Below are positions 1-7,422 of a stretch of 47,172 nucleotides of DNA, in pieces. The translations under genes were made by a program, and so were the position numbers. Source of the DNA: CAZMGG01 sp964565715 (GTDB lineage: Bacteria; Planctomycetota; UBA1135; UBA2386). The stretch lies in contig CAZMGG010000032.1 of NCBI GenBank assembly GCA_964565715.1, positions 1 through 47,172 on the forward strand. The letters are read 5' to 3'. The notes below the pieces were generated by a model. That model saw nothing but the letters and a program-made list of their open reading frames with translations. It did not search any database and was not told where the DNA came from. The first letter of the stretch is position 1. The number at the start of each line of letters is the position of its first letter.

Positions 1-321
1 CTGCTGCGCGGCGCGTTCCAGAACCAGGTGCGGATCGCCACCGACCTGGGCTTGCAGAACTTCCTGCTCGTGTCGGCGGTGGATCAGCCGACCCTGCTGC
101 CCGGCGTGCTGTCGCTCGGCATCGGCGCGCAGTTCACCTCCCTGGCGGTGGCGCTGGGGCCCCTGCAGGGCGACGCCCGCGGCATCGTCAATGCCACCCT
201 GACCGTGCCGCTGACCGTGCCGGGCCAGACCCGGCTGTGGTTCCAGGCCATCGCCTTCGATCCCCTGGCGCCGGCGCTGCCGGTGCCGGCGTCCCTGGCG
301 GTGCCGTCGCTCTGCTGGTAG
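1..321 (+). CDS. C-terminal end of an exported planctomycete protein (5' cut by window)
   Basis: The frame is open from the first base and stops with TAG at 319-321, giving about 106 visible residues, so the start lies outside the window. The visible part is rich in Val, Leu, Pro and Ala in a beta-strand-like pattern and ends with a Gln-Thr-Arg-Leu-Trp-Phe-Gln segment followed by Asp-Pro. A similar ending (Gln-Trp-Phe, then Asp-Pro, then a Ser/Gly-rich last strand) closes the di-heme peroxidase at 41568-43226. I infer a C-terminal beta domain found on secreted planctomycete proteins. Function is unknown. The gene converges on the dehydrogenase on the other strand with a 6-bp gap. Confidence 0.7.
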   Translation: MLRGAFQNQVRIATDLGLQNFLLVSAVDQPTLLPGVLSLGIGAQFTSLAVALGPLQGDARGIVNATLTVPLTVPGQTRLWFQAIAFDPLAPALPVPASLAVPSLCW

Positions 322-327
322 CGCCGC

Positions 328-1347
328 TCAGTCCTTGAGGTGTCGGCACACCGCGGCGGTGAAGCCCCTGGTGTCCAATGTGCCGCCCAGGTCGCGCGTG
401 CGCTCGCCGTTCTCGATGGCCTTGCGCACCGCCTGGTCCAGCATCGCGCCCAGTCCGCGGAAGCCGCAGTGGGTGAGCAGCATGGCGAACGCCAGCAGCG
501 CCGCCGACGGGTTGCACACCCCCTGGCCGGCGATGTCGGGGGCGGTGCCGCCGGCCGGGTCGAACATCGCCAGCCGCACGTCGCCGTTGCCGTCGAACGA
601 GTAGGACGCGCTGGCGCCGAGCCCGATGCTGCCGACCATGCCGCAGGCCAGATCCGACAGGAAGTCGCCGTACTCGTTGGGCGTCACCACCACGCGGAAC
701 GCCTCGGGCTTGATCACCAGCTTGTAGAGCAGGGCGTCGAACAGCTCGCTGTGGTGCGCCACCTCCGGGAAGCCCTTGGCCACGTCACGCACGATCTCCT
801 CGAACAGGCCGTCAGTGGCCTTCTGGATCGTGTGCTTGGACGCGCTGCACACGCCCACCCCGAGCCGCTGGGCCAGGCGGAACGCGAACAGGGCGGCCTC
901 GCGGCACGGCCGCCGCTCGATGACCCGGATCGACACCGCGGCCTCGCTGCCGATGCGGCGGCCGGCGTCCTCGTAGGTGCCGCCGACGGCGATGCGCACG
1001 ATGTGCAGGTCGACCTGGCCGTCGTGCCGCCGCGGCACGCCCGGGATGTTGGCCACCGGCCGGTGGATCACCGAGAAGTCGAAGCGCTCGCGGAGCACCT
1101 TGTTGGGGCTCTCCTTCTCGGTCACGGTCGGATACTTCAGCGCCACCCGGGTGGCCTGCATCGCCTGTTCGGCCTGCTGGTAGGCCGCGCCGGCGTCCTT
1201 GCGCCGGGTCGCCAGGGACAGGTCCACGGGCGTGAACAGGACCTTGAGCGGCAGCGCCTCGGCGACCTGGTGGACGCTCTGCGACAGTTCGGCGGAGATG
1301 CCGTCGCCGAGGAACTCGGCGACCTTCAGGGATTCGCGATCGGGCAT
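328..1347 (-). CDS. Isocitrate/isopropylmalate dehydrogenase family protein
   Basis: This is a 339-residue NAD(P)-dependent beta-decarboxylating dehydrogenase. Family marks are the substrate-binding stretch Ser-Pro-Asn-Lys...Leu-Arg-Glu-Arg near residue 85, the central Lys in a Ser-Lys-His-Thr segment near 155-160, and the signature Asn-Glu-Tyr-Gly-Asp-Phe-Leu-Ser-Asp-Leu with a following Gly-Ser-Ile-Gly-Leu-Gly run near 225-245. The nucleotide-binding Gly-Thr-Ala-Pro-Asp-Ile follows near 265. I chose the ATG at 1347 because the 19 residues before it look like non-coding sequence. The branch of the family (isocitrate, isopropylmalate or tartrate type) is not settled by eye, although the length fits short monomer isocitrate dehydrogenases. 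The gene is divergent from msrA with a 107-bp shared upstream region. Confidence 0.85.
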   Translation of the reverse strand: MPDRESLKVAEFLGDGISAELSQSVHQVAEALPLKVLFTPVDLSLATRRKDAGAAYQQAEQAMQATRVALKYPTVTEKESPNKVLRERFDFSVIHRPVANIPGVPRRHDGQVDLHIVRIAVGGTYEDAGRRIGSEAAVSIRVIERRPCREAALFAFRLAQRLGVGVCSASKHTIQKATDGLFEEIVRDVAKGFPEVAHHSELFDALLYKLVIKPEAFRVVVTPNEYGDFLSDLACGMVGSIGLGASASYSFDGNGDVRLAMFDPAGGTAPDIAGQGVCNPSAALLAFAMLLTHCGFRGLGAMLDQAVRKAIENGERTRDLGGTLDTRGFTAAVCRHLKD

Positions 1348-1454
1348 GACGGGTGCAGGGGGTTCCCGCCGGCAACTGGCGGCGGGAAGGGGGAATTCCA
1401 GCATGGCCGGTGCAGGGTCGGAACCGGCGGGGGGAAACCTCTTATCCTTGCGCC

Positions 1455-2225
1455 ATGCCAGCCGTCCACCACGCCCTGGGTCTGGGGCTCCTCCTGCTCG
1501 CCGCCTGCGGGGCGCCGGTTGTCGTGACCAGCCCGATGGGCGGCCAGACCCTCGATGCCAAGGAGACTCCGATGCCCGCTTCCCCCGCGCCCCACGTCGT
1601 CGCCGAGAGTCTGCAGGTCGAGACCGCGACCTTCGCGCTCGGTTGATTCTGGGGTCCGGACTCCCGGTTCGGGAGTCTCCCCGGCGTCCTGCGCACCCGC
1701 GTCGGCTACGCCGGCGGCAGCAAGCTGAATCCGACCTACCGGGACCTCGGCGACCACACCGAGGCGCTGCAGGTGGACTTCGATCCGAAGGTGATCGGCT
1801 ACCAGCAGCTCCTGGACGTGTTCTGGCGCGAGCACGACCCGTGCGGTACGAGCTGGTCGGTGCAGTACAAGGCGATCCTGTTCCACCAGGGCGACGCGCA
1901 GCGGCAGGTAGCCGAGGCCTCGGCGAAGCAGGTGCACGTGCTGCGCGGTCGGCCGGTGACCACCGAGGTGCGGCCGGCGGGGCGCTTCTGGCTCGCCGAG
2001 GACTACCACCAGAAGTACGCGTTGAAGCGGGAGCGGGCCCTGCTGGCCTCCCTGCAGGCGATCCATCCGACCGAGGCGGAACTGCGCGAGTCGACGGCCG
2101 CCGCGCGCCTCAACGCCCATGTCTACGGCGACCTGGACCTGGCGACCCTGCGGACCGAACTGGCGGCGCTGGGGCTCGAGACGATCGGCGTGGACCGCGT
2201 GACCGGCGTGCGGCGCAGATCGTGA
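1455..2225 (+). CDS. msrA: Exported peptide methionine sulfoxide reductase A, probable selenoprotein (TGA at codon 64)
   Basis: The product (256 residues if TGA is read as selenocysteine) would reduce methionine-S-sulfoxide in proteins. The N-terminus is a lipoprotein signal with a Leu-Ala-Ala-Cys lipobox ending at Cys18, so the enzyme should sit in the cell envelope. The MsrA motif Gly-Cys-Phe-Trp-Gly appears as Gly63-TGA-Phe-Trp-Gly: the TGA at 1644-1646 falls exactly on the catalytic Cys. The same frame then continues with canonical MsrA sequence: Val-Gly-Tyr-Ala-Gly-Gly, Gly-Asp-His-Thr-Glu, His-Asp-Pro, Val-Gln-Tyr-Lys and Glu-Asp-Tyr-His-Gln. There is no C-terminal resolving Cys pair, and the only other mature Cys is in the His-Asp-Pro-Cys segment. 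A strong hairpin lies just after the TGA. Selenocysteine MsrA is known from Chlamydomonas and some clostridia. The alternative, a sequencing error or nonsense mutation of TGC, cannot be excluded from sequence alone. Confidence 0.85.
1651..1682 (+). promoter_or_regulatory. Candidate bacterial SECIS hairpin in msrA
   Basis: Immediately after the in-frame TGA (1644-1646) there is a perfect 8-bp stem, GACTCCCG (1659-1666) and CGGGAGTC (1670-1677), with a three-base GTT loop. An outer GGGG (1651-1654) can pair with CCCC (1679-1682) across a small internal loop. The apical loop begins 21 nt after the TGA and carries G-U, as expected of bacterial SECIS elements that bind SelB. Its position inside the coding sequence is normal for bacteria. 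Confidence 0.7.
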
Positions 2226-2232
2226 CCCTGGG

Positions 2233-2895
2233 CTAGCGTCCGCCGAGCACCCGCAGCACCAGATCGACCACCACCACGTAGGCGTTGCTCCAGGCGTCCT
2301 CGCGCAGGAACTGCACCGGCAGCCCGGGCGAGCCGACGTAGGGCCGCAGCACCCAGGCCAGCTGGATCGCCACGAACACGTAGAGCAGGCTCCAGGCGTA
2401 GCGGACCTGCCGGTGCCGGGGATTCCGCTGCACCAGCGCCGCGTAGTGCCGGTTGAGCACGATCTGGCCGGTGAGCGTCGCGACCGCGAACTGCACGCCG
2501 TTGCCGAGCAGGGCCAGATCGTGGTCGATGCCGCACGCGTACCAGAACGCGCACAGCGGCGCGAGGCTGGCCAGCGCCGCCGCCATGCCCGCCTGGGCCG
2601 CCAGCACGCCGCGACAGGCGGCGGCGAAGTCGTCGCGCAGGCCGAGCACCGCGTTGAGCACGTAGAAGCTCGGCAGCACCAGGACTCCCGACCCCAGCAG
2701 CAGCAGCGGCACCTTGAGCGCGGAACAGGCCGACTGCAGCAGGCGGCCGCCATGGCTGCCCATCACCGCGCCGTGCAGCGCGGCGCCGAGCACCACCACC
2801 AGCAGCAGCGGCCGCCAGGGCGAGGCAGGTTCGCCGACGCGGAACCGGCCCTGGCCGCGCAGCAACCGGTCGAACTCCGCGGCCAGGGCGGTCAT
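2233..2895 (-). CDS. Polytopic membrane protein, second of a tandem paralogous pair
   Basis: This 220-residue protein has about five hydrophobic segments: residues 28-45, 60-85, 95-125, 135-160 and 180-200. It resembles the upstream neighbour along its length: an N-terminal Leu-Leu-Arg-Gly, a Lys-Val-Pro-Leu-Leu-Leu-Leu segment, a Leu-Pro-Ser-Phe-Tyr-Val-Leu-Asn motif, and a C-terminal Leu-Arg-Pro-Tyr-Val-Gly-Ser-Pro-Gly-Leu-Pro followed by Phe-Leu-Arg-Glu. Its ATG (2895) follows the neighbour's TGA after one base, so the two are probably translationally coupled. The pair matches a family of unknown function seen in planctomycetes. The overall fold suggests a Yip1-like membrane protein, but that is only an impression. 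Confidence 0.75.
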   Translation of the reverse strand: MTALAAEFDRLLRGQGRFRVGEPASPWRPLLLVVVLGAALHGAVMGSHGGRLLQSACSALKVPLLLLGSGVLVLPSFYVLNAVLGLRDDFAAACRGVLAAQAGMAAALASLAPLCAFWYACGIDHDLALLGNGVQFAVATLTGQIVLNRHYAALVQRNPRHRQVRYAWSLLYVFVAIQLAWVLRPYVGSPGLPVQFLREDAWSNAYVVVVDLVLRVLGGR

Positions 2896-2896
2896 C

Positions 2897-3652
2897 TCAG
2901 CCGGCCAGCAGGTTGCGGAGCGCCAGCAGCAGCGCCTGCAGGAAGTTGGATTCGCGCTCGCGGAACATCTCGAACGGCTGGCCGGGCACGCCGATGAAGG
3001 GCCGCAGGATCCAGCCCATCTGCGCGCCGACCACGCCGTAGACCACCACCCAGACGTGGAACACGCTGCGCGAACGCTGCTGGGCGTGGCGCGGCAGGGG
3101 CGGCGGCGGGGGAGTGCCGGCGCCGGCCTCGGCATCCGGCACCGCCGGCGGCGGGGCCGCGAACATCGCGTCGGTGGCGCGGCGCAGCACCGCCAGGCTG
3201 ATGAAGCCGGCGATGGCGAAGAAGGCCACGTTCAGCACGATCATGAACCAGTAGCTCTCGGTGCTCAGCGTGAAGAAGCCCAGCACCGGGCCGAGGCTGG
3301 CCAGCACCGCCAGGTCGATGGCGATCGCCACCAGCATCAGCCGCAGCAGCGCGCCGAAGCGGAGCGGCGACTGGTTGAGGGCCGAGAACACGTAGAGCGA
3401 CGGGAAGGTCACGCCGAGCGTCAGCAGGAACAGCAGCGGGACCTTCACGACCGACGCCACGAGCTGGGCCCAGCAGCCCTCGCCGCCGCGCAGCACGGCG
3501 TAGAGCCCCATGAACGCGCCGTAGCTGGCGCCGAGCAGGAGGCCCACCAGGACCAGGGTGCGGACCGGCACGGCCAGCCGGCCGGCCTGCAGGTCCTGGC
3601 GCTGCGTGTAGCCGCCGCGCAGCAGTTGGTCGATCGCTCGCAACAGTTCCAT
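2897..3652 (-). CDS. Polytopic membrane protein, first of a tandem paralogous pair
   Basis: The 250-residue product begins Met-Glu-Leu-Leu-Arg-Ala-Ile-Asp-Gln-Leu-Leu-Arg-Gly and has about six membrane segments. It has Lys-Val-Pro-Leu-Leu-Phe-Leu-Leu-Thr-Leu and Phe-Pro-Ser-Leu-Tyr-Val-Phe-Ser motifs. A Pro/Ala-rich cytoplasmic linker near residues 165-195 is absent from the paralogue. The C-terminal motif is Trp-Ile-Leu-Arg-Pro-Phe-Ile-Gly-Val-Pro-Gly-Gln-Pro-Phe followed by Arg-Glu. I chose the ATG at 3652 because the preceding frame looks non-coding. In some databases such proteins carry an unhelpful actin-binding WH2 label; nothing here supports actin binding. Function unknown. Confidence 0.75.
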   Translation of the reverse strand: MELLRAIDQLLRGGYTQRQDLQAGRLAVPVRTLVLVGLLLGASYGAFMGLYAVLRGGEGCWAQLVASVVKVPLLFLLTLGVTFPSLYVFSALNQSPLRFGALLRLMLVAIAIDLAVLASLGPVLGFFTLSTESYWFMIVLNVAFFAIAGFISLAVLRRATDAMFAAPPPAVPDAEAGAGTPPPPPLPRHAQQRSRSVFHVWVVVYGVVGAQMGWILRPFIGVPGQPFEMFRERESNFLQALLLALRNLLAG

Positions 3653-3812
3653 CGAGGGCCTCCAGGCGTGCCGGAGCTTAGCGGGCCGGCATGCGGTCGC
3701 TTCCGGCTTTCCTGGCCGCCGCCAACGTCGGCCCGCCGCGCTGCCGGCCCTGCACCACCGAGAGCACCCCCGCTGCTGGATCATGGCGGGCCGATCCCGT
3801 CACATCTCGACG

Positions 3813-4069
3813 ATGACGATCTACCTCGACCTCACGAGGGAGTTCAACGCCGGCCGGTTGCGCACGATCCTGTGCAGCGGCCAGGCGGTCGTGCTGCTGC
3901 GACTGGCAATCGCCTCCGCGCCTACCTGAGGGCCAGCGAGCCGTTCGCGCGGGCCTGGTCCGGCGTGGAGCAACGCACCCAGGGTCTGCCGTTGGCAGGC
4001 GCGCACGCGATCGTGGTAGCCTGTGCGGAGCGATGGCTGCCCATGGTGAACCCCGCGACGAGTTCCTGA
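3813..4069 (+). pseudogene. Remnant of a nucleotidyltransferase-like gene with internal deletion and frameshift
   Basis: From ATG 3813 a short frame reads Met-Thr-Ile-Tyr-Leu-Asp-Leu-Thr-Arg-Glu-Phe-Asn and Cys-Ser-Gly-Gln-Ala-Val-Val-Leu, then stops at about 3926. A second frame picks up near 3903 with Asn-Arg-Leu-Arg-Ala-Tyr-Leu-Arg-Ala-Ser-Glu-Pro and runs to 4069 through a Leu-Pro-Leu-Ala-Gly-Ala-His-Ala segment. These look like the N- and C-terminal ends of one protein with the middle missing. The small gene at 4033 overlaps its 3' end, as genes in a conserved pair often do. My recollection of similar planctomycete proteins suggests a nucleotidyltransferase-like family, but without a search this is tentative. 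Confidence 0.4.
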
Positions 4070-4263
4070 GCCAGGAAGACCTCGATCTCCGGAACGTCCC
4101 GTATGCGGAACTGCTGGCCTGGTGGGAGCTGTTCCTGCACCAGGCGCAGGCGTCGAATGACCTCGACGAGGACGAGTACTCGCATGGTGTCTATGCGCTG
4201 CCGCGCGCCGAATGGCCGTGGCAGCCGGGCGAGCCCGAGGCGCCCTCTGGCGCGGGGCCGTGA
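4033..4263 (+). CDS. Small acidic hypothetical protein
   Basis: The 76-residue protein starts at ATG 4033, inside the end of the decayed gene above. It is acidic, with a Ser-Gln-Glu-Asp-Leu-Asp-Leu-Arg-Asn-Val-Pro-Tyr segment, a helix rich in Trp, Leu and Ala, and a Leu-Asp-Glu-Asp-Glu-Tyr-Ser-His-Gly-Val stretch. The helical regular pattern and acidic composition argue for a real gene despite its size. No domain is recognised. Its overlap with a nucleotidyltransferase-like remnant suggests the two once formed a functional pair. Confidence 0.55.
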   Translation: MAAHGEPRDEFLSQEDLDLRNVPYAELLAWWELFLHQAQASNDLDEDEYSHGVYALPRAEWPWQPGEPEAPSGAGP

Positions 4264-4281
4264 CGCTGACGGTGGCGCCGT

Positions 4282-4992
4282 TCAGCGGTCGCCGGCGCCG
4301 TCCGGCGGCAGGTCGAAGCGCACGCCGACGCCGCGCACCGTGTGCAGGAAGCGCGGCGCCGCCGGGTCGGGCTCGAACAGCTTGCGCAGGCGCAGGACCA
4401 GGTTGTCCAGCGTCCGCACCGTCGGCAGCGCGCGGCTGCCGAACAGGTGTTCGATCATCGTGCGCCGGGCCACGACGGTGCCGGCGTGGGCCCAGAGCAG
4501 CTTGAGCAGCTTGGTCTCGGTGGCGGTGAGCGCCACGTCCTCGCCGTCGTGGGTGCGCGCCGCCATCGCCCGGAAGTCGACGCGGTTGCCGCCGAACTCG
4601 AGGATCTCGACGCCCGGGGCAGGCGGCGGCCGGCGGCGGAGCTGGGCGTCGACCCGCAGCAGCAGTTCGCGCAGGTGGAACGGCTTGGTGACGTAGTCAT
4701 CGGCGCGGAGCTCGAGGCCTTGGATCCGGTCGCGGTCGCTGGCGCGGGCCGAGAGGATGATCACCGGCGTGTCGTCGCCGGCGGCCCGCAGGCGGCGCAG
4801 GACCTCGAAGCCGTCGAGGCCCGGCAGCATCACGTCGAGGAGCAGCAGGTCGATGCCGCCGCGTTCCATCCGGGCCAGGGCATCGGTGCCGGTCCGCGCC
4901 AGTTCGGCGTGGTGGCCCTCGACGGTGAGGTTGTCCACCAGCATCTCGCCGAGCGGCCCCTCGTCCTCAGCGACCAGGATCCAGCGGCTCAC
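4282..4992 (-). CDS. OmpR-family two-component response regulator
   Basis: This 236-residue regulator has an N-terminal receiver domain (residues 4-118) with acidic pair Glu10-Asp11-Glu, phosphoacceptor Asp53 in Leu-Leu-Leu-Leu-Asp-Val-Met-Leu-Pro, Ser81 and Lys103 in Val-Thr-Lys-Pro-Phe. A winged-helix DNA-binding domain follows (about 135-230), with Leu-Thr-Ala-Thr-Glu, Arg-Thr-Leu-Asp-Asn-Leu-Val and Thr-Val-Arg-Gly-Val-Gly-Val-Arg-Phe motifs. The start is a GTG at 4992 that overlaps the kinase stop codon in a GTGA arrangement, so the two are co-translated. It should act as a transcription regulator phosphorylated by the adjacent kinase. Targets are unknown. Confidence 0.93.
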   Translation of the reverse strand: MSRWILVAEDEGPLGEMLVDNLTVEGHHAELARTGTDALARMERGGIDLLLLDVMLPGLDGFEVLRRLRAAGDDTPVIILSARASDRDRIQGLELRADDYVTKPFHLRELLLRVDAQLRRRPPPAPGVEILEFGGNRVDFRAMAARTHDGEDVALTATETKLLKLLWAHAGTVVARRTMIEHLFGSRALPTVRTLDNLVLRLRKLFEPDPAAPRFLHTVRGVGVRFDLPPDGAGDR

Positions 4993-6141
4993 GTGGCACC
5001 GCCGCTGGCCGGCAGCCGGACGGTGACGGTGGCGCCGCGGCCGGGGCCCGGGCTGTGGATCGCGACGCTGCCGCCGTGGGCGCGCACCAGCTCGCGGACC
5101 AGGTAGAGGCCGAGGCCGGCGCCGCCGGCGGCCTGGCCGGCGCCGCGGAAGAACGGCTGGAAGGCGCGCTGCAGGTCGGCGGGCGTGAGGCCGCGACCCT
5201 GGTCGGCGACGGTGACTACGGCATCGGCGCCGTCGCGGCGCACGGTCAGGGCGACCGTGGCGCCGGGGTTGGAGTACTTCACGGCGTTGTCGAGGAGGTT
5301 GCGGAGGACGAGCTGGATGCGGTCCGGGTCGCGGGAACAGGGCGCCGCGGTCATCTCTGTGGCGCAGAGTTGGATGCCGGCGGCCTCGGCCCGGGTCGCC
5401 ATGGCGGCGACGGCCTCACGGGCGTCGGCGGCCAGGTCACCGGGTTCGCGGTAGACGGCGTGGCCGGCGCCGCGGAGGCCGGCCACGGTCAGCAGGTTGG
5501 TGAGGCCGCGTTCGAGGCGTTCCAGCTCGAGCAGGCCCGAGGCGAAGTAGCGCGCGCGCTTGTCCGGCGGGACGCGCTCGGCCTGCAGCGACTCCAGCAG
5601 GAGGCGCACGGTGGCGAGCGGCGTCTTCAGCTCGTGGGTGGCGCCGGCCAGGAAGCGGTCGTGGTCCTGGTGCAGCCGGGCCTCGCGGCGGAGCGCCACG
5701 ACGAACAGGACGCCGGTGACCAGCAGCACCAGGCCGAACGCCACGCCCTCGCTGAGGAACATGGCGCGGCGGCGACGGGCCAGCGCCTGCAGGCCGTGGC
5801 CGTCGTCGGCGCCGAACGCCGCGGGGCCGCCCGGGGCGGCGCCGGCCCCCCGGCGGGGGGCGGCCGGGGGCCGCGCGGCCGCCAGGCCCGTGGCGACCCN
5901 NNNNNNNNNCCAGAGGCGGTTGCCGCGGCGCCTGCAGCCGACGCGGGGCCCGCGCCTGCTGGCCGGGGCCGTGGTGGGCGCCGACCGCCGGGGCGACGCC
6001 CTGGGGGTCGCCGGCCCGCAGGCGGGCGCCGGCCTGGTCCAGCGCGTCCGCCTGCCAGGTCTCGAACAGGACCCACCAGCCCAGCAGGCAGAGGGCGAAG
6101 GTGAAGACCAGGGCGAACAGGATGGTGCTGGGTCGGCTCAC
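4989..6141 (-). CDS. Membrane sensor histidine kinase, interrupted by an assembly gap
   Basis: The N-terminal part starts at GTG 6141 with a signal-anchor segment (Ile-Leu-Phe-Ala-Leu-Val-Phe-Thr...Trp-Trp-Val-Leu-Phe). The C-terminal part has a second membrane segment, then the H-box Gly-Ala-Thr-His-Glu-Leu-Lys-Thr-Pro-Leu, N-box Leu-Leu-Asp-Asn-Ala-Val-Lys-Tyr, G1 Asp-Gln-Gly-Arg-Gly-Leu and G2 Gly-Ala-Gly-Leu-Gly-Leu-Tyr-Leu-Val. The two parts lie in different frames on either side of ten N at 5900-5909, inside a stretch of very high GC. I read this as one intact kinase whose middle, a short periplasmic loop, is misassembled. The gene starts 14 bp after the exported protein at 6156-7298, suggesting a three-gene operon. 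Confidence 0.85.
5900..5909. other. Assembly gap (ten N)
   Basis: Ten consecutive N, a common placeholder for a gap of unknown length. It sits in an extremely GC-rich stretch (about 5820-6030) where the kinase frame is lost, so the flanking bases may also be unreliable. Confidence 0.95.
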
Positions 6142-6155
6142 GGGCGCCGCCCGTG

Positions 6156-7298
6156 CTAGCGCAGGCGGAGGCGGACAGCGTAGCCGAAGGGCTCGACGCG
6201 ATCGCCGATCGTGGCGTCGGCGCTGCCGCCGTGGCTGACGGTGTAGACGCCGAGCTGTGGCGCGGCGATGCTGCCGAGCGTCACCGTGTGCAGGTCCGAC
6301 AGGGCGAAGTCGAGCGCGTTGGCGCCCGGCGCGTAGGCCAGGAGCTGCTCGTGCAGGACCATGCCGGCGAAGGCGGCGCTGGGCGGTACCGGCAGGGCGG
6401 CGGCGGCGGTGCCGGCCGGGATCGCGCCGGCGGCGTCGGCGAACAGCAGCCAGTGGTGGTCGAAGCTGGTGTAGAAGCTGCAGCCGGTGCCGGGCAGCGC
6501 GAAGGGCAGGGGGCCGAAGGGGCTGTGCTGGTCGCTGAAGCCGACCAGGGCGAAGACCAGGGCATTGCTGCCGAGGTTGCTGCCGCGCAGGAAGTGGGCG
6601 GCGCCCGGCGCGTAGCTGCCGGTGCTGGCGATGGTCATCGCCGGCTGCGCCGGCGCCACCGGGCAGCCCTGGCCGGAGTTGGCGGCGCTGCCGTTCTGGA
6701 TGCCGCCGCCGGTGCGGATGCCGTCCAGGATCGCGTGCGCGTAGCCGAGTTGCTGGTTCTGGTGCATCGCCAGTTCGATCACCAGCCAGCCGCCGTTCGG
6801 GATCGTGACGCTGGCCGGGGTCGTGAACGGGAAGCGCAGCGCGTCGCCGGGGCCGCCCCACGGGTGCGGGATCTGCATGCCCGGGTCCGGCAGGTAGCTC
6901 CACGGGCCGTCGAACACGGTGGTGAGCGGCGCGGTGAGGTTCTGGGCGAAGACGGCGCCGGGCTGCGGCACGGCGGTGGCGCCCACCCGGATCTCCAGGC
7001 GCTGGATCGCGAACGGACCCGGCGCGCCGACCTGCGGGATCGGGCCGTCATAGCGCAGCGCCAGCTCGTCGATGGTGAACGCGCTGCCGCCGGCCTCGGC
7101 GGCGCTGAAGAACATCTGCACCCGGGCGTTCGGCTGCATGAACGGCCGCAGGTGGTAGTCGGGCAGCTCGGTGGCGGCGGGGTTCTGGGTCGCCGGCAGA
7201 TACGCGTGGCCGTTCTGCGCCGGCAGTACCGGCAGGAGCAGCGCGGTGGTGGCGACGGCGAGGACGAAGGGGGAGCGGATGGTGGAGCGTGGGGTCAT
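6156..7298 (-). CDS. Exported protein of unknown function
   Basis: This 380-residue protein starts at ATG 7298 with a GAGGAA ribosome site 8 bases upstream. It has a signal peptide ending Val-Leu-Pro-Ala-Gln near residue 24. The mature part is rich in Gly, Ala, Pro and aromatic residues in a beta-rich pattern. One segment around residues 140-200 resembles secreted proteins that describe element positions, but I recognise no catalytic motif. Two Cys (in Gly-Gln-Gly-Cys-Pro and Gly-Thr-Gly-Cys-Ser) could form a disulfide. It is the first gene of a possible operon with the kinase and response regulator, so it may be a sensed surface component; this is inference. Confidence 0.8.
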   Translation of the reverse strand: MTPRSTIRSPFVLAVATTALLLPVLPAQNGHAYLPATQNPAATELPDYHLRPFMQPNARVQMFFSAAEAGGSAFTIDELALRYDGPIPQVGAPGPFAIQRLEIRVGATAVPQPGAVFAQNLTAPLTTVFDGPWSYLPDPGMQIPHPWGGPGDALRFPFTTPASVTIPNGGWLVIELAMHQNQQLGYAHAILDGIRTGGGIQNGSAANSGQGCPVAPAQPAMTIASTGSYAPGAAHFLRGSNLGSNALVFALVGFSDQHSPFGPLPFALPGTGCSFYTSFDHHWLLFADAAGAIPAGTAAAALPVPPSAAFAGMVLHEQLLAYAPGANALDFALSDLHTVTLGSIAAPQLGVYTVSHGGSADATIGDRVEPFGYAVRLRLR

Positions 7299-7422
7299 GG
7301 GATTCCTCGGATCGAGGGAAGGCGGCAACCTAGGCAGGCCGGGCCGTGCCTGTGTCACCGCGCGGTCACGCGTGCGGAAATCCCGCGCGCGTGCCGTACC
7401 ATCGCCGCGCCCCGTGTCATCC

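Noticed and set aside
1647..2225. A separate gene starting after the TGA in msrA
   Set aside because: The part before the TGA ends in the first half of the MsrA motif and the part after begins with its second half in the same frame. Two genes would split the catalytic site.
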